A program made the translations under genes and the position numbers. The notes under the pieces were generated by a model, which saw only the letters and a list, made by a program, of their open reading frames with translations, searched no databases and was not told the DNA's origin. Positions 23,301-38,300 of a DNA stretch of 64,000 bases are shown one piece after another; position 1 is the stretch's first letter, and the number at the start of each line of letters is the position of its first letter. Source of the stretch: Narthecium ossifragum (taxonomy: Eukaryota > Streptophyta > Magnoliopsida > Dioscoreales > Nartheciaceae); assembly GCA_963920575.1 (NCBI GenBank), contig OY986964.1, positions 35,013,825 to 35,077,824 of the forward strand, given 5' to 3'.

Positions 23301-26300
23301 ATCTAACTGCATCTAACTTTAGCCTCATGAAATGGCTTGAGCAACTGGAACTAAATTGGGAGAAGAAATCATGTCTAGTTCAATTCCATCTAATTTGATC
23401 AAATCAGATCCACTTTGATCAATTGAGGACTTGATCAGTTTGATCAAATGGAGTGCTTTCATGGTTTTAGCCCCTCCATTGGATACAAAGGCTGCGGTGA
23501 TTGGCATGAAGCTCAAGGCTGCAGTCTTTTTCTTTGCAAATCTGTGAATAAGAAATACTTGTTAAAGAGAAATCAATTATCTTTTTTGCTAATATTTTGT
23601 TTTCTTCTCCATGATGGCTAGTTTAATTAACAAAGATGGGGTAATACTTACATGCCAGACAAGATGCTTTAGTAAGTTTTGGTGCTAGGGGGATTTGGTG
23701 TTTCTCAAGTGTCTACTATATATGCCTATGCAGCCACCTGACTGCTTCACGACCTATATGCTGGCCCTATGTCTTGTACCCCACATGTACTTTTTTCAGG
23801 TGGTCTAGGCACCTCTCTATGCGGGCAAACTGCTCATTGGTGTATTACTAGGTATTTGTACTCGTGTCATTAAGGTTGGGTGGGTTATGTGCTTTTTCTG
23901 CGCAACTTGTAGTATGTTAAAGGCATGCATGTGCTTGCTTCTAAAGATGATTGAAGCAGCAATATTGTTTTGCCTTTTTGTCTGTTTCTGTTTAGTGGGA
24001 GATAATGAATCAGACTCTTGGTGGTTACCTCCTTGTTAGTGACTTTACACCACACTTGTGTTTCACTTTGTAGTTGATTATTGGTGGGTGTTTTACATCA
24101 AGCTTGTAAAATGGAATCAGACTTTTGTTCCTTTAATGATTAACTACTCGTATCTAATGTTTATTATTATTATTTGTTAATCTTGTTTTTTAATTATACT
24201 CACTCGTATTTTGGTATATTTTATGGTTGTGTTGAATAGATCTTACAGCAATAACTTGTATGGTTTGTTGTTAAACAGGATAGGGGATTCTTCCCTTTAT
24301 CTGCTGCTCTGTTGTCCTCTCCTATAATGCGCCTGGGAAATGGGAGGATTGCTGACATATTTGCTGACATAACCACATCGATTCAGTCTATACTTCTTTT
24401 TCCCCTCTTTTATCGTTCAGGTTTAGTTGTTGATGATTTCTGTGTGACTTATCTTCTGTTATGACTTATGAGTATGGTAACAAACATGAAAGTGCTTAAA
24501 CTATCTGCTTTCTTTTTTTCAGGCTTTACTTTCTTACTCTCACAACCGGAGACTACTGCTCTTCTAATTCTCTCTCTTCGAGATGCTGAAGATATGAACA
24601 AGAGAGATTGCATGACTCTTAGACAGGCTTATATCTTTTTAGCGAAGGGATTCTTTTGTAGGCCGCAGGAAATTGGGATTATTGCAGAGCTCCACCTTAG
24701 AGTGGTATGTTCTTATATATGTTTCATCAATGTGGATGCTTTGTCTTTTCTGCTTCATTCAAGGAGAGCTTACAAATTACTGTTGTTCAAAGTGTGCATA
24801 TATGCATCTCAATTGTCTTCTTTAGGGCTTGCTGCTGGTTTCTTTGTTCTAAACTCCACAGTATATGGGCACACTTGAACTGTTTTTCTGAATTGGCTAT
24901 GTGGTTCATCTGTCAGCATATGAACCTTTTAAGTCTTACAAAATATAATTCGTTGTTGGGCTTTCATCATACATGCACTAGTGATCATGTGCTATTTTTG
25001 TGAGTTTATGCTCACAAATATGGAGTGTTATTTCTTGTCGATGTAGTGGGTTATTAAAATGCTTGGTTCCTGCATAAGGGGGTTTTTATGCACGCTTAAA
25101 TCCCACCTATGCAGCCAAACATTTTCTGCATACACAATAACTATGTAGGATAAGTTTGGTCAAAGCTTGCATAAGAGGGGTCTTTCAGGGTTTTCTTATG
25201 ACAAGTGAAGGGTGCCATAAGGGGTTTATCCCACCCTAACTTATCACATGCTGCTTTATTGCACGCGATGTTTTTTTATGCATGCATATACCCCACTTAT
25301 GCAGCCAAACATTTTTTCTACACACAATGACTATACATAGGATAAGTTTGGTCCAAACTTACGTAGGGGTGTTTATCATGGTTTTCTTATGACTAGTAGG
25401 GTCCCATAATGCATAAATGGGTTTATTCCAAACATACTGGTGGCACGACCCATGCCGGAACTTGACCAGGACGGGTACTGCCGGTATGGTCTATGTCGGA
25501 CTGGCACAGGTCTGTGCCGTTTGAAAGGACTTGGCATGGCTAATTGGGTCATTTGTTGCAACTTCTTTTTTTCTTTTTCCTTCAATTAAAATATATTGAA
25601 GCTGCAAAATTTAATTGGCAATTAAAATTGATATTCACTCGTAATCAGCATCTCCAAATTATCAAAATCTTGACAAATATTATCTCCTATATCAAAGTAG
25701 AGTGAAAGTATAGAATAGTGCAAATAGTACAATACATCGTATGTAAAGTACAAATCTTAAGGCATGTTAGTGCGGACACCAGAGGCCGATTCGACCGCGT
25801 TTACTTCCGCCGCCGATGGAGAGGTCCACCAGTGAGCTTGTGGATGGATGAGGATTGAGTCTATTTGTTGGGTCGAGTCTTGTTATTTGTTAGGGTTTGA
25901 GTCTTATTTGCTTATTTCATTCCAGTTCAGTTGGTTGAGTATTGTACTGAGTCTGGATTGTAGTAGCCGATTGGGCTGAGTCAATTTCATCTCCTATATA
26001 TACGAGCCCCCTGCATCTTTACAGGGGATGATGATTTCGATGATAAAAGTTTTTGCTTGTTCTTCCTTCTTTGGTGGTGATTCCAAAGAAAAACTCTAGG
26101 TGGTGATTCCAAAGAAAAACCCTAGGTGGTGATTCCAAAGAAAAACCCTAGGTGGTGATTCCTAGGCGACGTCGTCGTCAACTTCAGGTGGTGATTCTTG
26201 AAGCTGGCGCGGCATCACATGTTGTTCTCATAGCATTGTTTTTGTTGTTACTTGTCACAAACTAGTATGTCCATTTAGAACTAATTAGTTGTACCAATAG

Positions 26301-29300
26301 TTTTTGTATTTAGCACCAAAAGGCAACTATCCATGTCCTTCATCCCATATGTTGCAGCCGAGAACATTTTCCTATCTATGATATCAGTATCAGCGTATCT
26401 ATGTTTTCCAATCAAGCATTTTAACGTGCATAAGGATAAGAAATTCACTTATCCATGTATAGCCTCACATGTTAAAACACTATGCAAACTTTTCTTATCC
26501 AACAACCCAAACAATTCCGAGCATACATATGCATGTGTGGTGGTCTCTATGCATTTTTAAAAGAATTTATTGTTCATATGGGCCCCTAGGGTTTGCTTTT
26601 GGCAGTTTAGAACCTACACCTTCTATCTTTGCATCGTAGAACCCCTCTCATATCCTTATACTTAAATGCCCTTACCCACTTTCCATGTCATCTCCCACAT
26701 GCATATATACATAATAATATAAAACCAACCCGCATATAATAATTTAAAATCCATCTCTACATAATAGTATAAAAGCGATTATCTTCTTGCTCACGATTTT
26801 CCTGGGCGTATGTCTCCCACCCCCTGCATAGGATTACTTTCTCCCACGTACATGGGATGTGAACTTCTGATGGATTATTCACCCCATCGTCAATTCCACA
26901 CGAATCGCAGGAGGAAACAGGACAAAAGGATCGCTAATCCTACCCCGTCTATAATCCCAGGAAACGAACGCACCTATAAGGTGTTGATTCTAGTACTGTT
27001 ATAGGATTCAGTTATATCTATTATGAATTACCATGGCGACACGTACATCCAGTCTTGGCACTTGACACTGCCAATGCTGGTGATCAGAATGGAATATGTA
27101 GCGACACGGTAAACTGTGATATATGTGATATGTTATTTATTTTCCCTACAAGATGATATTTTCTTGGACTATTTGTGCAGACGTAGAGTATATGTATCTA
27201 TAAAATGGTGATACATCTGTTTCGTTTTGTTTGTGATGACCAGTTGTGTTTTGGTTGCTACTGCTAATGATTCCACACACTTTGTGCTCATTCATGCTGC
27301 CTTCAGGGGACTGCCATTGATCGCTTGCTCACAGCAAATTCAAACACTGACGAAGTTCTGTGGGTTCTTTGGGAGCTTTGTGCCATTTCCAGGTAGATTA
27401 TATTTTGATCACATTCTCCCTCTATTGTGTCTCCTGCTTATGAAAAGTTGGAGTTATGACAGGTCTGATTCTGGTCGTCAAGCACTTCTGACTTTAAACC
27501 ACTTTCCAGAGGTATCCCTCTTATGTAGCAGTGATCAATGAGTGCAGCAGTGTTTCGGTTATCTGTTTCCTTATTTTCTTATGATTGACATTGATAATGA
27601 TTTTTTAGGCAATTTCCGTCCTGATGGATGCATTGCGTTCTTTCAAGGACCTCGATACTATCGACAGTGGTACATTTGAATTGGTTCTTATTTGTAGTCT
27701 TAGTTATATTATTGGGAAGCTAGGATTATCGTGCCATGGCACATGGCATGCTGGTGTACATGCTGATGCCCTGCCGAATGTTTGTATCATGCCGGTAATT
27801 TAGCACGGTACATACTGATTGGCACGGACTGTGCCTACTGGCACGATTATCCATGTCAGAAAGCACACTTTTTTTCCCTTTGCTTTGTTCACTGTGTTTT
27901 TATTACTTGCTTATTCAGTTTGTTTCATACTTGACAGGAGCATCACCCTTAAGTCTTACTGCCTTCCATTCTGCTGCGGAGATTTTTGAAGTTCTAGTTA
28001 CAGATTCTACTGCATCTTCTCTCAACTCTTGGATTGGACATGCGATTGAACTTCACAAGGCGTTGCACTCATCTTCTCCAGGGTCCAATAGAAAAGACGC
28101 CCCTACAAGGTTATTGGAATGGATAGATGCTGGTGTTGTGTATCACAAGAATGGGGCTATCGGGCTTCTCCAATATGCAGCTTTTTTGGCTTCTGGTGGA
28201 GATGCTAACCTGACTTCTACAACTGTGCTAGTATCTGATCAAGGTGATGTTGAAAATGTTGTTGGGGATTCTGCCGACAATTCAGATGCCCAGGTTGTGG
28301 AAAATTTGCTTGGGAAACTTGTTTCGAATAAATATTTTGATGGACTAGCCCTGCGCAATTCCTCTATAGTTCAGCTTACGACAGCAATTAGGATTCTGGT
28401 TTTTATTTCAGAAAATTCGGTATGAACGCTATTGCAATTTATTTGAAGTTGAACATTCCCTTTTGATCCTTATCTGATTCTTTGTTTTGCCAATGAAGGC
28501 TGTTTCCGGTTCTCTCTTTGAAGAAGGTGCTGTCACTCTCGTGTATGTGATTCTGGTGAATTGTAAATTTATGCTTGAACGCCTGTCAAACACTTACGGT
28601 GAGTCATAATTCCTTCATATTAAGAACGAGCTTTTCATTAATGATGTTTAAGTTCAAAGTATGTTCTAGTTTGTTTAGTTTGATCTCTGAAGGAGCATGG
28701 TGGGTTGCCTTCTTATCTCTAAGTGCTATTCGGATGCTACCATGTAGATTGCTACTGTTATTCTTCTGTTAATTGCTAATGTGCTATATTCTGTTGTGTT
28801 TTGTGATGTTATTCTTCTGTTAATTGCTAATGTGCTATATTCTGTTGTGTTTTGTGATGTTGTTCGATAAGGTGCAATGATTTTAATCTCTTCACTTGAA
28901 TGAAAAATATTAGGATCTCTTGCATGTTGTCCAGTGTAGAAGAATGCATAAGCTTGTGATCAGCCTGATAGCATACTTGAACCTGACTCGAACTCAATTG
29001 ATATGCCGCATTAGATTTGGCACAGATTTTGATTACCATATACGAGCAAACCTTCATACATCAAGCATATTTGTACATAAATGGTTCGCATCCTTCTCTT
29101 CTTTAGGTTTGGTTTTGGATCTTGTAAGAGCATTTCCAGCAGGTTTTATCTGTTTCCTAATAAATCTAGAGGATATGATGAAAAAACATCACCCAACAGA
29201 TTCCATATTCCCAAAATCATTCCCTATCTCATTCCCAGAAGCCATTTACATTCCCCAAAGATAGGGAATGCAAAACCCTTGCCTATCTATTAAAAAAATA

Positions 29301-32300
29301 TGCACACTCTCTCCCCTCTCTGCCACCTCAGCTTGAAGGTGTCAATTTTTTCCTTTCCTCATATTGGGTGATATTTCGAAGAATAATAGTAAAAATATAT
29401 TTTAAAATTAATAACATTTCCATAATAATATTTTACAAATAAATACATTATAGATTATAATGTTTGTTGTTGCGCAACCATGACTGTTGTTTTTTATTTA
29501 AAATTGAAATTATTTTAGTGATATGGGGAACCAATATAGAAAATTTGTTGGGTAAATACAGCTGAAAGTGATTCCCTATGCTGCATAATGACATCATGGC
29601 ACAACTGAATAGGGATGGGGAATCTGTTGCGAATGCTTTTAGATCTGACATCTTTATACCCCAATTAAGCAGGTTGTCAGGTTCTGCTATAGTTGCTATG
29701 ATATCATTAACCTCAAATTAGTGGATTTGACATTCTCACTTTATTTAGATACTTCTTCCATCTATCTTTTAATTCTTAGGAAGAGTGTAGGGGATCTGGA
29801 TTTCTTTCTTACATTTCACAGGCATAGTCTTTATAGGCTAGTATGGGAAATGCCACAATAGCCTTGTGACACAGTGAACTGCTTCAGGAGGTGTTTATTC
29901 TTTTCCGGTTTTGTTCTTAATGAAGCCCAAATACGACTCTTGAACCAGGATAATATATTTTAAACTACAGTCTGTCATGCATTGTTTACTCTTCCCCTTG
30001 TAATTACAATCTTCTCAAGTTTCTGCGTTCTAAGTTTTGACATAATTTGATGTTGTAATTGCAGTTTTAAGCTCGAAATCTTAACCTTATCGAACACTAA
30101 ACAGGAGAGGTGCCAGTCTGAATTTTTCTCGTTCAGTCGATTGACTAGTATGGTGATCGTTGTGTGTTGGTTTTGTGATGTGGACACCCAACAGGGGATT
30201 GGGATTTAGGTTTAAAAGATAATTGAATGTTTTCAGCTCAATATAGAGGGTCTGACATGCTGAATAATAGATAGTTAACTGAGTAAATGCAAGAAATGCA
30301 TAATTTATTACCGAGTTACTTGAACCGAAGAAGAACACTTATCCTGAGATGGGACGATCCTTGTGTGTCGAGCTCCTGAAAGAACTGATTCTGGTGCCAA
30401 GTGAGGGAAACAACTTGTGCTTAGGCAAATGTCTTATTCTAGGCTGTGGGCTTTGTGGGTTTTTAGGATTATGTTGAGGGTTAAGGGAAAGGAAAAGGAG
30501 ATTTGATTGGTTGCTGGGAAAAGGAGTTGAAGAGAGACACCTTGAACTCATTCCAAGACCTCCGAACTCACTCTGGGAGGGACAGTGGACTCATGCAAAT
30601 ACACGTTGTGGAAAATGAACCTAATGCATACACTCATTGATTAAGATTCTGCATGACACCTACTCATTTTCTAAGCCTCCGTTATTAAGAAGATAGGAAG
30701 GAAGTGATAAATCATCTCGCATTCTTTCTTTTCCTTTCAGCTTCAACCTGTTTTGATTGTCTTGAGTAGCCTTCTTTCATAACCTCTTGAGTTCTTCCAT
30801 TTTGTGATAAGACCTTTTGATTGATCCCTTGATTAGCTTCAAGATTTACTCTTGATAGATCATCAATATCTCCGTGATTCCTACCATTTTTGGGATGGGG
30901 ACTTTGAGATTCATCCCTTTATTGGTTTCATCACCTATTCTTGCTTTTAGCACTCTAAAACTACTCGTCGCTATATTGTTGCCATATGACAGCTCATTTT
31001 AAGAAAAGTAGGCATAATACTAGGATATTGCTAAGTGGCAATCTGTTAAAATAAACTCAACTATTGATGAACTGAAAATCGAATCCAACCTTGATCTATC
31101 CAAATAGACTCCCTGCCTGATTCTCAATTAGTTCATTTGTTAAGTGAGATATATTATCTAGTTTTTGAGTATTAGTGAAAACATGCAATACTTATTTGCA
31201 TGGTACCTGAGGCTGGTGATTTTTGCCTCGACCAGCCAACTCGCCACAAACTCAAAAGGATATCAGGCATTTAAGTTGCATGTATTTGTTGATAACCATA
31301 TTGAACTGCTTTATTCAAAATAATCAAGTTATTTGCATGGTGCCCGAGGCTGGTGATTGCTAGTTGCAGAACAAGCCTACATTGTGGGTTACTTGATTGA
31401 GCTGTTTGTCATTTGACATGGCCTATTTAATAAGTGGGTTAAACAGGTCACTCGTTTAGTAAGTGGGCGGTTTCGGTTTAAGATATTTACATGGTTACTA
31501 ACAACCAATTCGAATCTGACTAATTTGACTCAAGTGCCACGGCTATTGGGAGGCATGTAAAAAATGGAAGTTGATGGCCAGTAGTTGAAGTTTTGCTGCT
31601 TACTTGGCCCGTTTATACGCTATCATGTTTACTATTTCTCGTTTATTCGATTGTCCTTAACATCTTGTTTATCTACTCCATTCACTTAGAAAGTAAGCTT
31701 GGTGTTGGGCATGGCCTTTTAGGGAGATGGTTCATTGGCTTTTCAGATTCCGGCTGAAATGTGTCAAATAGAAACTTTGCACCATTTTTAGAAGCTCTTA
31801 CGGTCATTTTGGGTTTGGTTGTTGGCTTGTTCCTAACTTGATCTTATACTAGTAATTGTAATTGTTCAGGGTGTTGTCATGCAGTGTAGAATTATTGTAC
31901 TTATTGGTTTCCCATGTGAACATTCCTGTGATTGTTTTCAGATTATCTGGTCGATGAAGGAGCAGAATGGAACTCTACCACTGACTTGCTATTGGAGCGA
32001 AGTCATGAACAAAATCTCATTGATCTCATGATACCTTCTCTTGTCTTGTTGATTAATCTTCTCCGGAAATTGCAAGTATGTAGTATATGGTATTGTCTTT
32101 GCATTAGTATTATTTTTATTTTTATTTATTTTCTTTTACAATTGCTCATTTGGAACATAGAGTACTCAACTTTAAGTTACCTTAATCATTACAAGTATAT
32201 ATTGAACTAAGTTATTCATAAGTTATCTACTTCCCTTGGACATTCTTGAGAGTTATTGCATAGAGTATGAGCAAAGGATTTTCAGGTTAATATACACCAG

Positions 32301-35300
32301 GACCAACAAACTGACTAGCTCAGGTATGTTTATAAGTGTTATGAAAGAGAACACAGTCTAAGATGGTATAGATGGAAGTTGAGAGAGAATTTGATACCAC
32401 TCAGGTATGGACTTTAAGGGCATGATTGGTTAAGATGGAATATGAGAGAGGATTTGATACCACTCAGGTATGGTCTTTGGGGGTAGTGATTGGCTACGAC
32501 TGACCATTGTAGATGACAAATAGTTGGGATATGGGTTGGTGTCTATGACTATGGTGATGTTTATTAGACGATTCTAACAATGCCAAAGGGAAGATTATAG
32601 CTAGATGTGAATGCAAACTTTATGCATACATTGGCTCTGTTTTACCTGCTATGTTTATTGGCTTATCTTTTTCATTGGTCACGGTTTATTGTCTCTTGTC
32701 TCTTCTTATTGTTTTTTGGGAGCTTTCATGATGGTAACTGTCTTTAATGTGTTGAAATGGAAATTTTGTAAATTTGAGTCCTTAGTGTTTTTACAGTAGG
32801 AAACACAAATCTTTCAAGGACATTTTCAATACGTCCCATAAATGTTCACTTCAGTCTGAACTTTATTGAGGTACATTATTGTTTCCTTCTCCTTTTGAAA
32901 TGAATTCCAACGTTGATGTAGGAAGCCAAGGAGCAGTATCGTAGTAAGAAGCTACTTAATGCTCTCTTGCGGTTACATCGAGAAGTGAGGTAAATCGAAA
33001 CATCCTGAGTATTCTTCTTTTTTCCTATTATTGTTTCATGCTTGTAACTGAGAATATAATCATTGCAGCCCAAAATTAGCTGCATGCGCAGCAGATTTAT
33101 CTTTTCCATATCCTAGCTCTGCACTTGGATTTGGTGCTGTATGCCATCTTATTGCTTCTGCAGTTGCGTATTGGCCAATATTTAGCTGGACGCCTAGCCT
33201 ATTCCACTGTCTTGTTGATAGTGTTCAAGTTACTTCACTATTGGCATTGGGTCCAAAAGATGCGTGCACTATGCTCTGCCTTTTGGTATGAACTTTTCCT
33301 TTTTACTGTGAAAGGCTGCATTGATTATTTAAATGCTGTTTACGCTTTGCCATAGTTGTAAATCTGTTTTTTAATTTCCTTTGCATGGCTAGCATTTTAC
33401 TTACTCCATTGTTTATTTGACTGGCACATCTCTAAATTTGCATCAATTAAGCATTGCTTTTTATTTTTGCAATATATTTTGGTATCAGGGTGATCTTTTA
33501 CCAGAGGAAAATATATGGGACTGGAAAGAAGAAATTCCCCCATTAAGTGCTCTCAGGACTTTGAGTGTGGGGACAATTATGGGGCCTCAAGCAGAGGAAC
33601 ATGTGAACTGGTATTTGCAATCAGAACACTTAGCGTTAATCCTCATGCGGTTGATGCCTCAACTAGATAAAATTGCACAAATGATTCTCCATTTTTCTTT
33701 TACGGTACGTGTTTACAAGAGCCTCGTATATTTCTCCGTAAATTTTACTGCAGACTTTGTTGGTTTATTGGTAAGGTGTTACTAATTTAGAACTGCACAG
33801 TAATTAAATTATTTCCATCCAAACAGGCATTGGTAGTTGTACAGGACATGCTTCGTGTTTTCATAATTCGAGTTGCTTGCCAAAGAACAGAATGTGCAGT
33901 TGTTCTTCTGCGACCAATAATTTCTTGGATGGAAAAATACATTGATCAAACATCACTTTCGGATACAGATGTTTTAAAGGTATGTTATTTTAACAGTTGT
34001 TTTTGTACTTTGTTCAAAAATATCTGATGTTTGTGAAATTTCTTTTAATAGGTTCATAAGTTGCTACAATTTGTTGCCAGCTTGTTGGAGCATCCATGTG
34101 GCATGGTTAGTAGATGTTTAGAGATTATTTTTTCTGATGAGGCTAGCAAAAACGGCGAATGATTTACTCTGTCATTTTCTCTAGTCATTATTACTGAAGG
34201 TGGGCGTTATAAGGATTCTCGATAAGGTACTTCAGAAATGCAGCGATTTATCTACAGATGGCAAGATACATATGGAGGGTAGTCTTTCCTCTAGAAGTGT
34301 CTCTGTGCTTAGTTGGAGCCTTCCTGTATTTAAGTCTTTGACGTTAATGTTCAGATCCCAAATGCCAAGCTGGTACTCTCGGTTTCATGATAAGTAAGTG
34401 AATTTAGACCGCAATTTGCCTTCTTTTGGTAATATGCAGAGGCTTACCCACACACAAATGTAGATCTCAGTTTATATGTATATATTATTCTCTGACTGTT
34501 TTGTAATTTTCTTGGAGCTGTAGGTCTTTCAATGGCAAATTAAATATTGAAGACAGCGCTTTGATAGGTCGGCATCTTCTGAAGCTATGCCTGGTAGTCA
34601 AATCTTCTTATACTATGTGGGCCCCCGTGCCACTGGGCACGGGTAACCACCCACCCCCACTATCCTCTCTCTCTCTCTCTCTCTCTCTATTCAGCCACTA
34701 TCCTTTGGTTATGACGTGGCATATGACTCATATGCCATGTCATAAAACCTTCCTTTATATAGTAGATTTATAGTGCTGACTTGGCATGATTATTTGATTT
34801 TATTCTGTCTCTAACAAGCTCATTGAAGATCTTTAAATGTGAAGAAAGCAAGGATAAATAGCATAGCAAGGAAAGCTAGTAGATTCAGTGATGCCCTTGA
34901 CGAAGAAGTTTCTTTCATTTTCCACATATTTTGGCATGTTAAGTTTTTCATAGCAACCAATGTTGTTAATCCAAGGCTGAATCCACCATTGTTTCCTTGT
35001 CTAGGAAAATCTGATGGCATACTTATTGCATATCCTTCATTGATTTTGTTCTGAAGTTTGGTGGTGCCCTATGTTATGATGCCTCATAGGTATCTATCTT
35101 CGATCTCTACCTTTTAAGAATAAACTCTCTACTGGACATAGTCAAAATAAGCTCAAAATAGAGAAATCCTTCTTGGATCAATACCATAAAAGATCAAGTC
35201 TCTTAGGGCATTCCTCAAAACAATCTCAAAGTATAGAAATTAAGTGCAAAAGCTTTTGTCAATTTCTGCACATTACTTTTAGGCTGAATAGTTCACTTGT

Positions 35301-38300
35301 TACTGTGCTTATGAAGTCCTACGAGGAATGGAAACGATGGCATTTATGAGATTTTGTTTTCATGCAAGTTTCAATCTTCTAGAAAGTTTACTAATTGCCT
35401 AATTCTTAATTCAATTATCACTTTAAACTGTAATAAAAATATAGGCGTTGGTAGTATTTCATTTCTTCAACAAAGTTTAGTTGGGTATTACATTCCCATC
35501 ATTCTGATTGATATAAGAACCTATTTATGCCATGGTTTGCAGAAAACATTCATAATTTCATTTGGGCTTTGAATAGAAATATGCGTCCACTCAGGCTGAC
35601 AGTCAAATTTTTACTCCCACCACTTGGCAGGTTTTGGGTAGGATCTGGGTTGGGGGCCTTGGGGTTTTTGGGTGGCCCCTTGTAGCCACTCAACCAAGTC
35701 CTGCCACGGGATGAGAGTGAATTTCCTTCCTGCCCTGGTGGATGCATATCATTAATCGCATTTAACACTAAAATACTAGATTGTAGTTCTTAAAGCTGAA
35801 TACGTTGTCATACATTTGAGCCTGCTGATATGCTAGTTAAACTATTTCTATCTGCTGTTAACATTTTATGTCCTGTTCCTTTAGCTTTTTACTGGTTGCT
35901 GTTTCTAATCTCACCTTATGAGTTTCAAACTTTTGTTCTAAGTCTGAGTTATGGCAGCAATATGAAACTAACATTTTATGATGGTTTTCTGTACTTATTT
36001 TACTCATAGGCACATTCAGTACTTATTTTTGCTCAATTTTTATTCTTCTATTTCAGGCTTTGCCAACTGGAAGGGAGCTGTTATCATGTATCATAGCTCT
36101 CAAGGAATTATCTTCCTGCAGTCAAGGCAGAGGCGCTATTTTTTCCATTTATTCTCGGATACAATCTGTCAAAAACCATGATCCAGATGAAAATGATAGT
36201 CAGAGTAATTATCCTGATGAATATAGTTGGAGATTGTCTCCTCCCTTTCTTAATTGCTGGAAGAAGCTATTGATATCACTTGAATCTGACGAGAATGTTG
36301 TTCCCCTTGTCATTGAGACGGTCCATGCATTGTCTTTGACCGCTTTAAGCCTTTGCGTGGCAGGTAAAAAGTAAGTTACTTTTCAAACATCCTCTCTTTT
36401 CTCCTACACTGAAGTTTATGGACATTTTTGTTTGCCTTGTGTTTATGTGTCATGAGATAATTTGTGTTGGACATGACCTATAGGAAGTTGACAATTTGAA
36501 TTCTGGTTTTCTTTAAGAAGCTTCAGGTTGTATGCGGTAATCAATCAATTATGGTCAATAGGTTGATGCCACTTCATATTTCTGAGTCTTTGTTTATTCC
36601 TTCTGTTTCTTCTATTGTTCCAGTGGTATTTTAGAAATATATTAGAAGAGTCATGTTTTATTTAGTTTGTGGGGTTTGTTGATGGATGAGATTACCAGTT
36701 AGGGGTGAGTTTTTGCCTTCTTTGAGACAATAATCATTTAGTTGCAGGCATGGATTTCTGTTTTAGTTGACCCGGTCGGCACAGACCGCTACTTATCGTG
36801 TCTAGCGTCAGCATAGGTCGTGCCCACACCAGCCATGCTAGTGACTGGTACAAAGCATGACAGCGGCGTGGTAATCCATGGTTTTTGCATGCTCTATCTA
36901 GTGGATTAATCACTATAATCTTTAAGTTAGAAGCAGTTCAAAACCTAAGTGAGAAGCTAGAATTGGCAAGGTTGTGATTGCTATCGAACTAGTTTTGGCC
37001 AAAATGGCAAAAACTGTTCAAACACCATGTATCACATGGTTCTACTTATGGGAGAAACATAACTAGGTTTGCATTCTCTTTCCGCCTAGTTTTAACTCAG
37101 TTCTTCAAATTGCTTTTTATTTTATTTCACCCACATTTAAGTGAATAAGTCTATTTTTCTTTAGGCACTACCACCATTAATGACCTGAAAACACATCAGA
37201 GCTTTAATGTAACAGATTAATAAAATAATTGAAACATAATCTCTACGTAGCAGTAAAGCCAAACCTTCCAATAATCATTCAACAACCCACAATATAGCAA
37301 CCGCACAAGAGTAACTGTAAAGGGAATCTTGTATACATATAACATATGTAGTGGAAGTAATAGTGTACTAAGTGGATACAAGTCAACATTGTTGTTCATA
37401 TATACAAAAGAATACCTTTCTACAATACTCATTGTAGAATGTTACTACACGTACAGCTGATATAACTGTAAAATAAATGTGCAAACTGGTTAGCATTATA
37501 CCATAAAACTGTACAAAAGGAAGCTACATCTGTACAAAGCTCAAAAGTTGGGAACATGAAAGTTCTGATAATTCGTCATTTGCTGAAGGCTCCTTAGCTA
37601 CCGCCTGAATACTCGAGATCCTCTAGACGGGGAACCACCTATTCTCTCATCGGCCTTTGCACAGACAGCCCAACAAGGGTGGGTTTAAACTCAGTATGGA
37701 GAACCACAACCACACAACCATGAGGATCTAGGCTTCCAGTCTAATCGCAACCTAGTCAACATTGCAAGTCACAAGACCTCTAGTCAGACAGCTTGCGACA
37801 GGTGCTAACCCTCCGGACCGCATCACGGGGCCAAGCTACCTAATTCTCACCCGAGAATGCCCTAGTTTCTCAGCCTGTAACACACGGACACCTGAGGCAA
37901 GCCTCGCCATGTTCAACGTAAAATGAGCAATCTCTTATCCTAGGACAATTTTCTACTCTTTTCTTTATTGCTTTCATACTTGAGTTGTCTATAATTACAT
38001 GGATCAATACATCTAGAGGTATCTTCAAACACCTTTTATCTCAAAGCTAGGCTTGTTTAGGCTGAGCCTTCCAAGGCTGAATTCTCCCCTTGAGTTCTCT
38101 TCAACCACGTCCACCTCCGTCTTCTTTATCTTTCCCCCTCCACCTTCTCCACTGCCACCCACCCTTCTCTTCTTCTCTAATGCTAACCCTAGACACCCTT
38201 ACTGCATCCTTACCTAACCCTAATACAGCCTTAAACCCTAGCTTGCAGTAACCTAAACCCTAGTTGTGCAGCCCCTCTCCTCCTCTTACCCTATTAACAC

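Larger units (their letters stand above)
28599..31941. other. VIR intron, 3.3 kb
   Basis: Contains the 51-bp duplication and a MITE-like element listed separately. Otherwise there is no recognisable coding or transposon sequence. Confidence 0.5.
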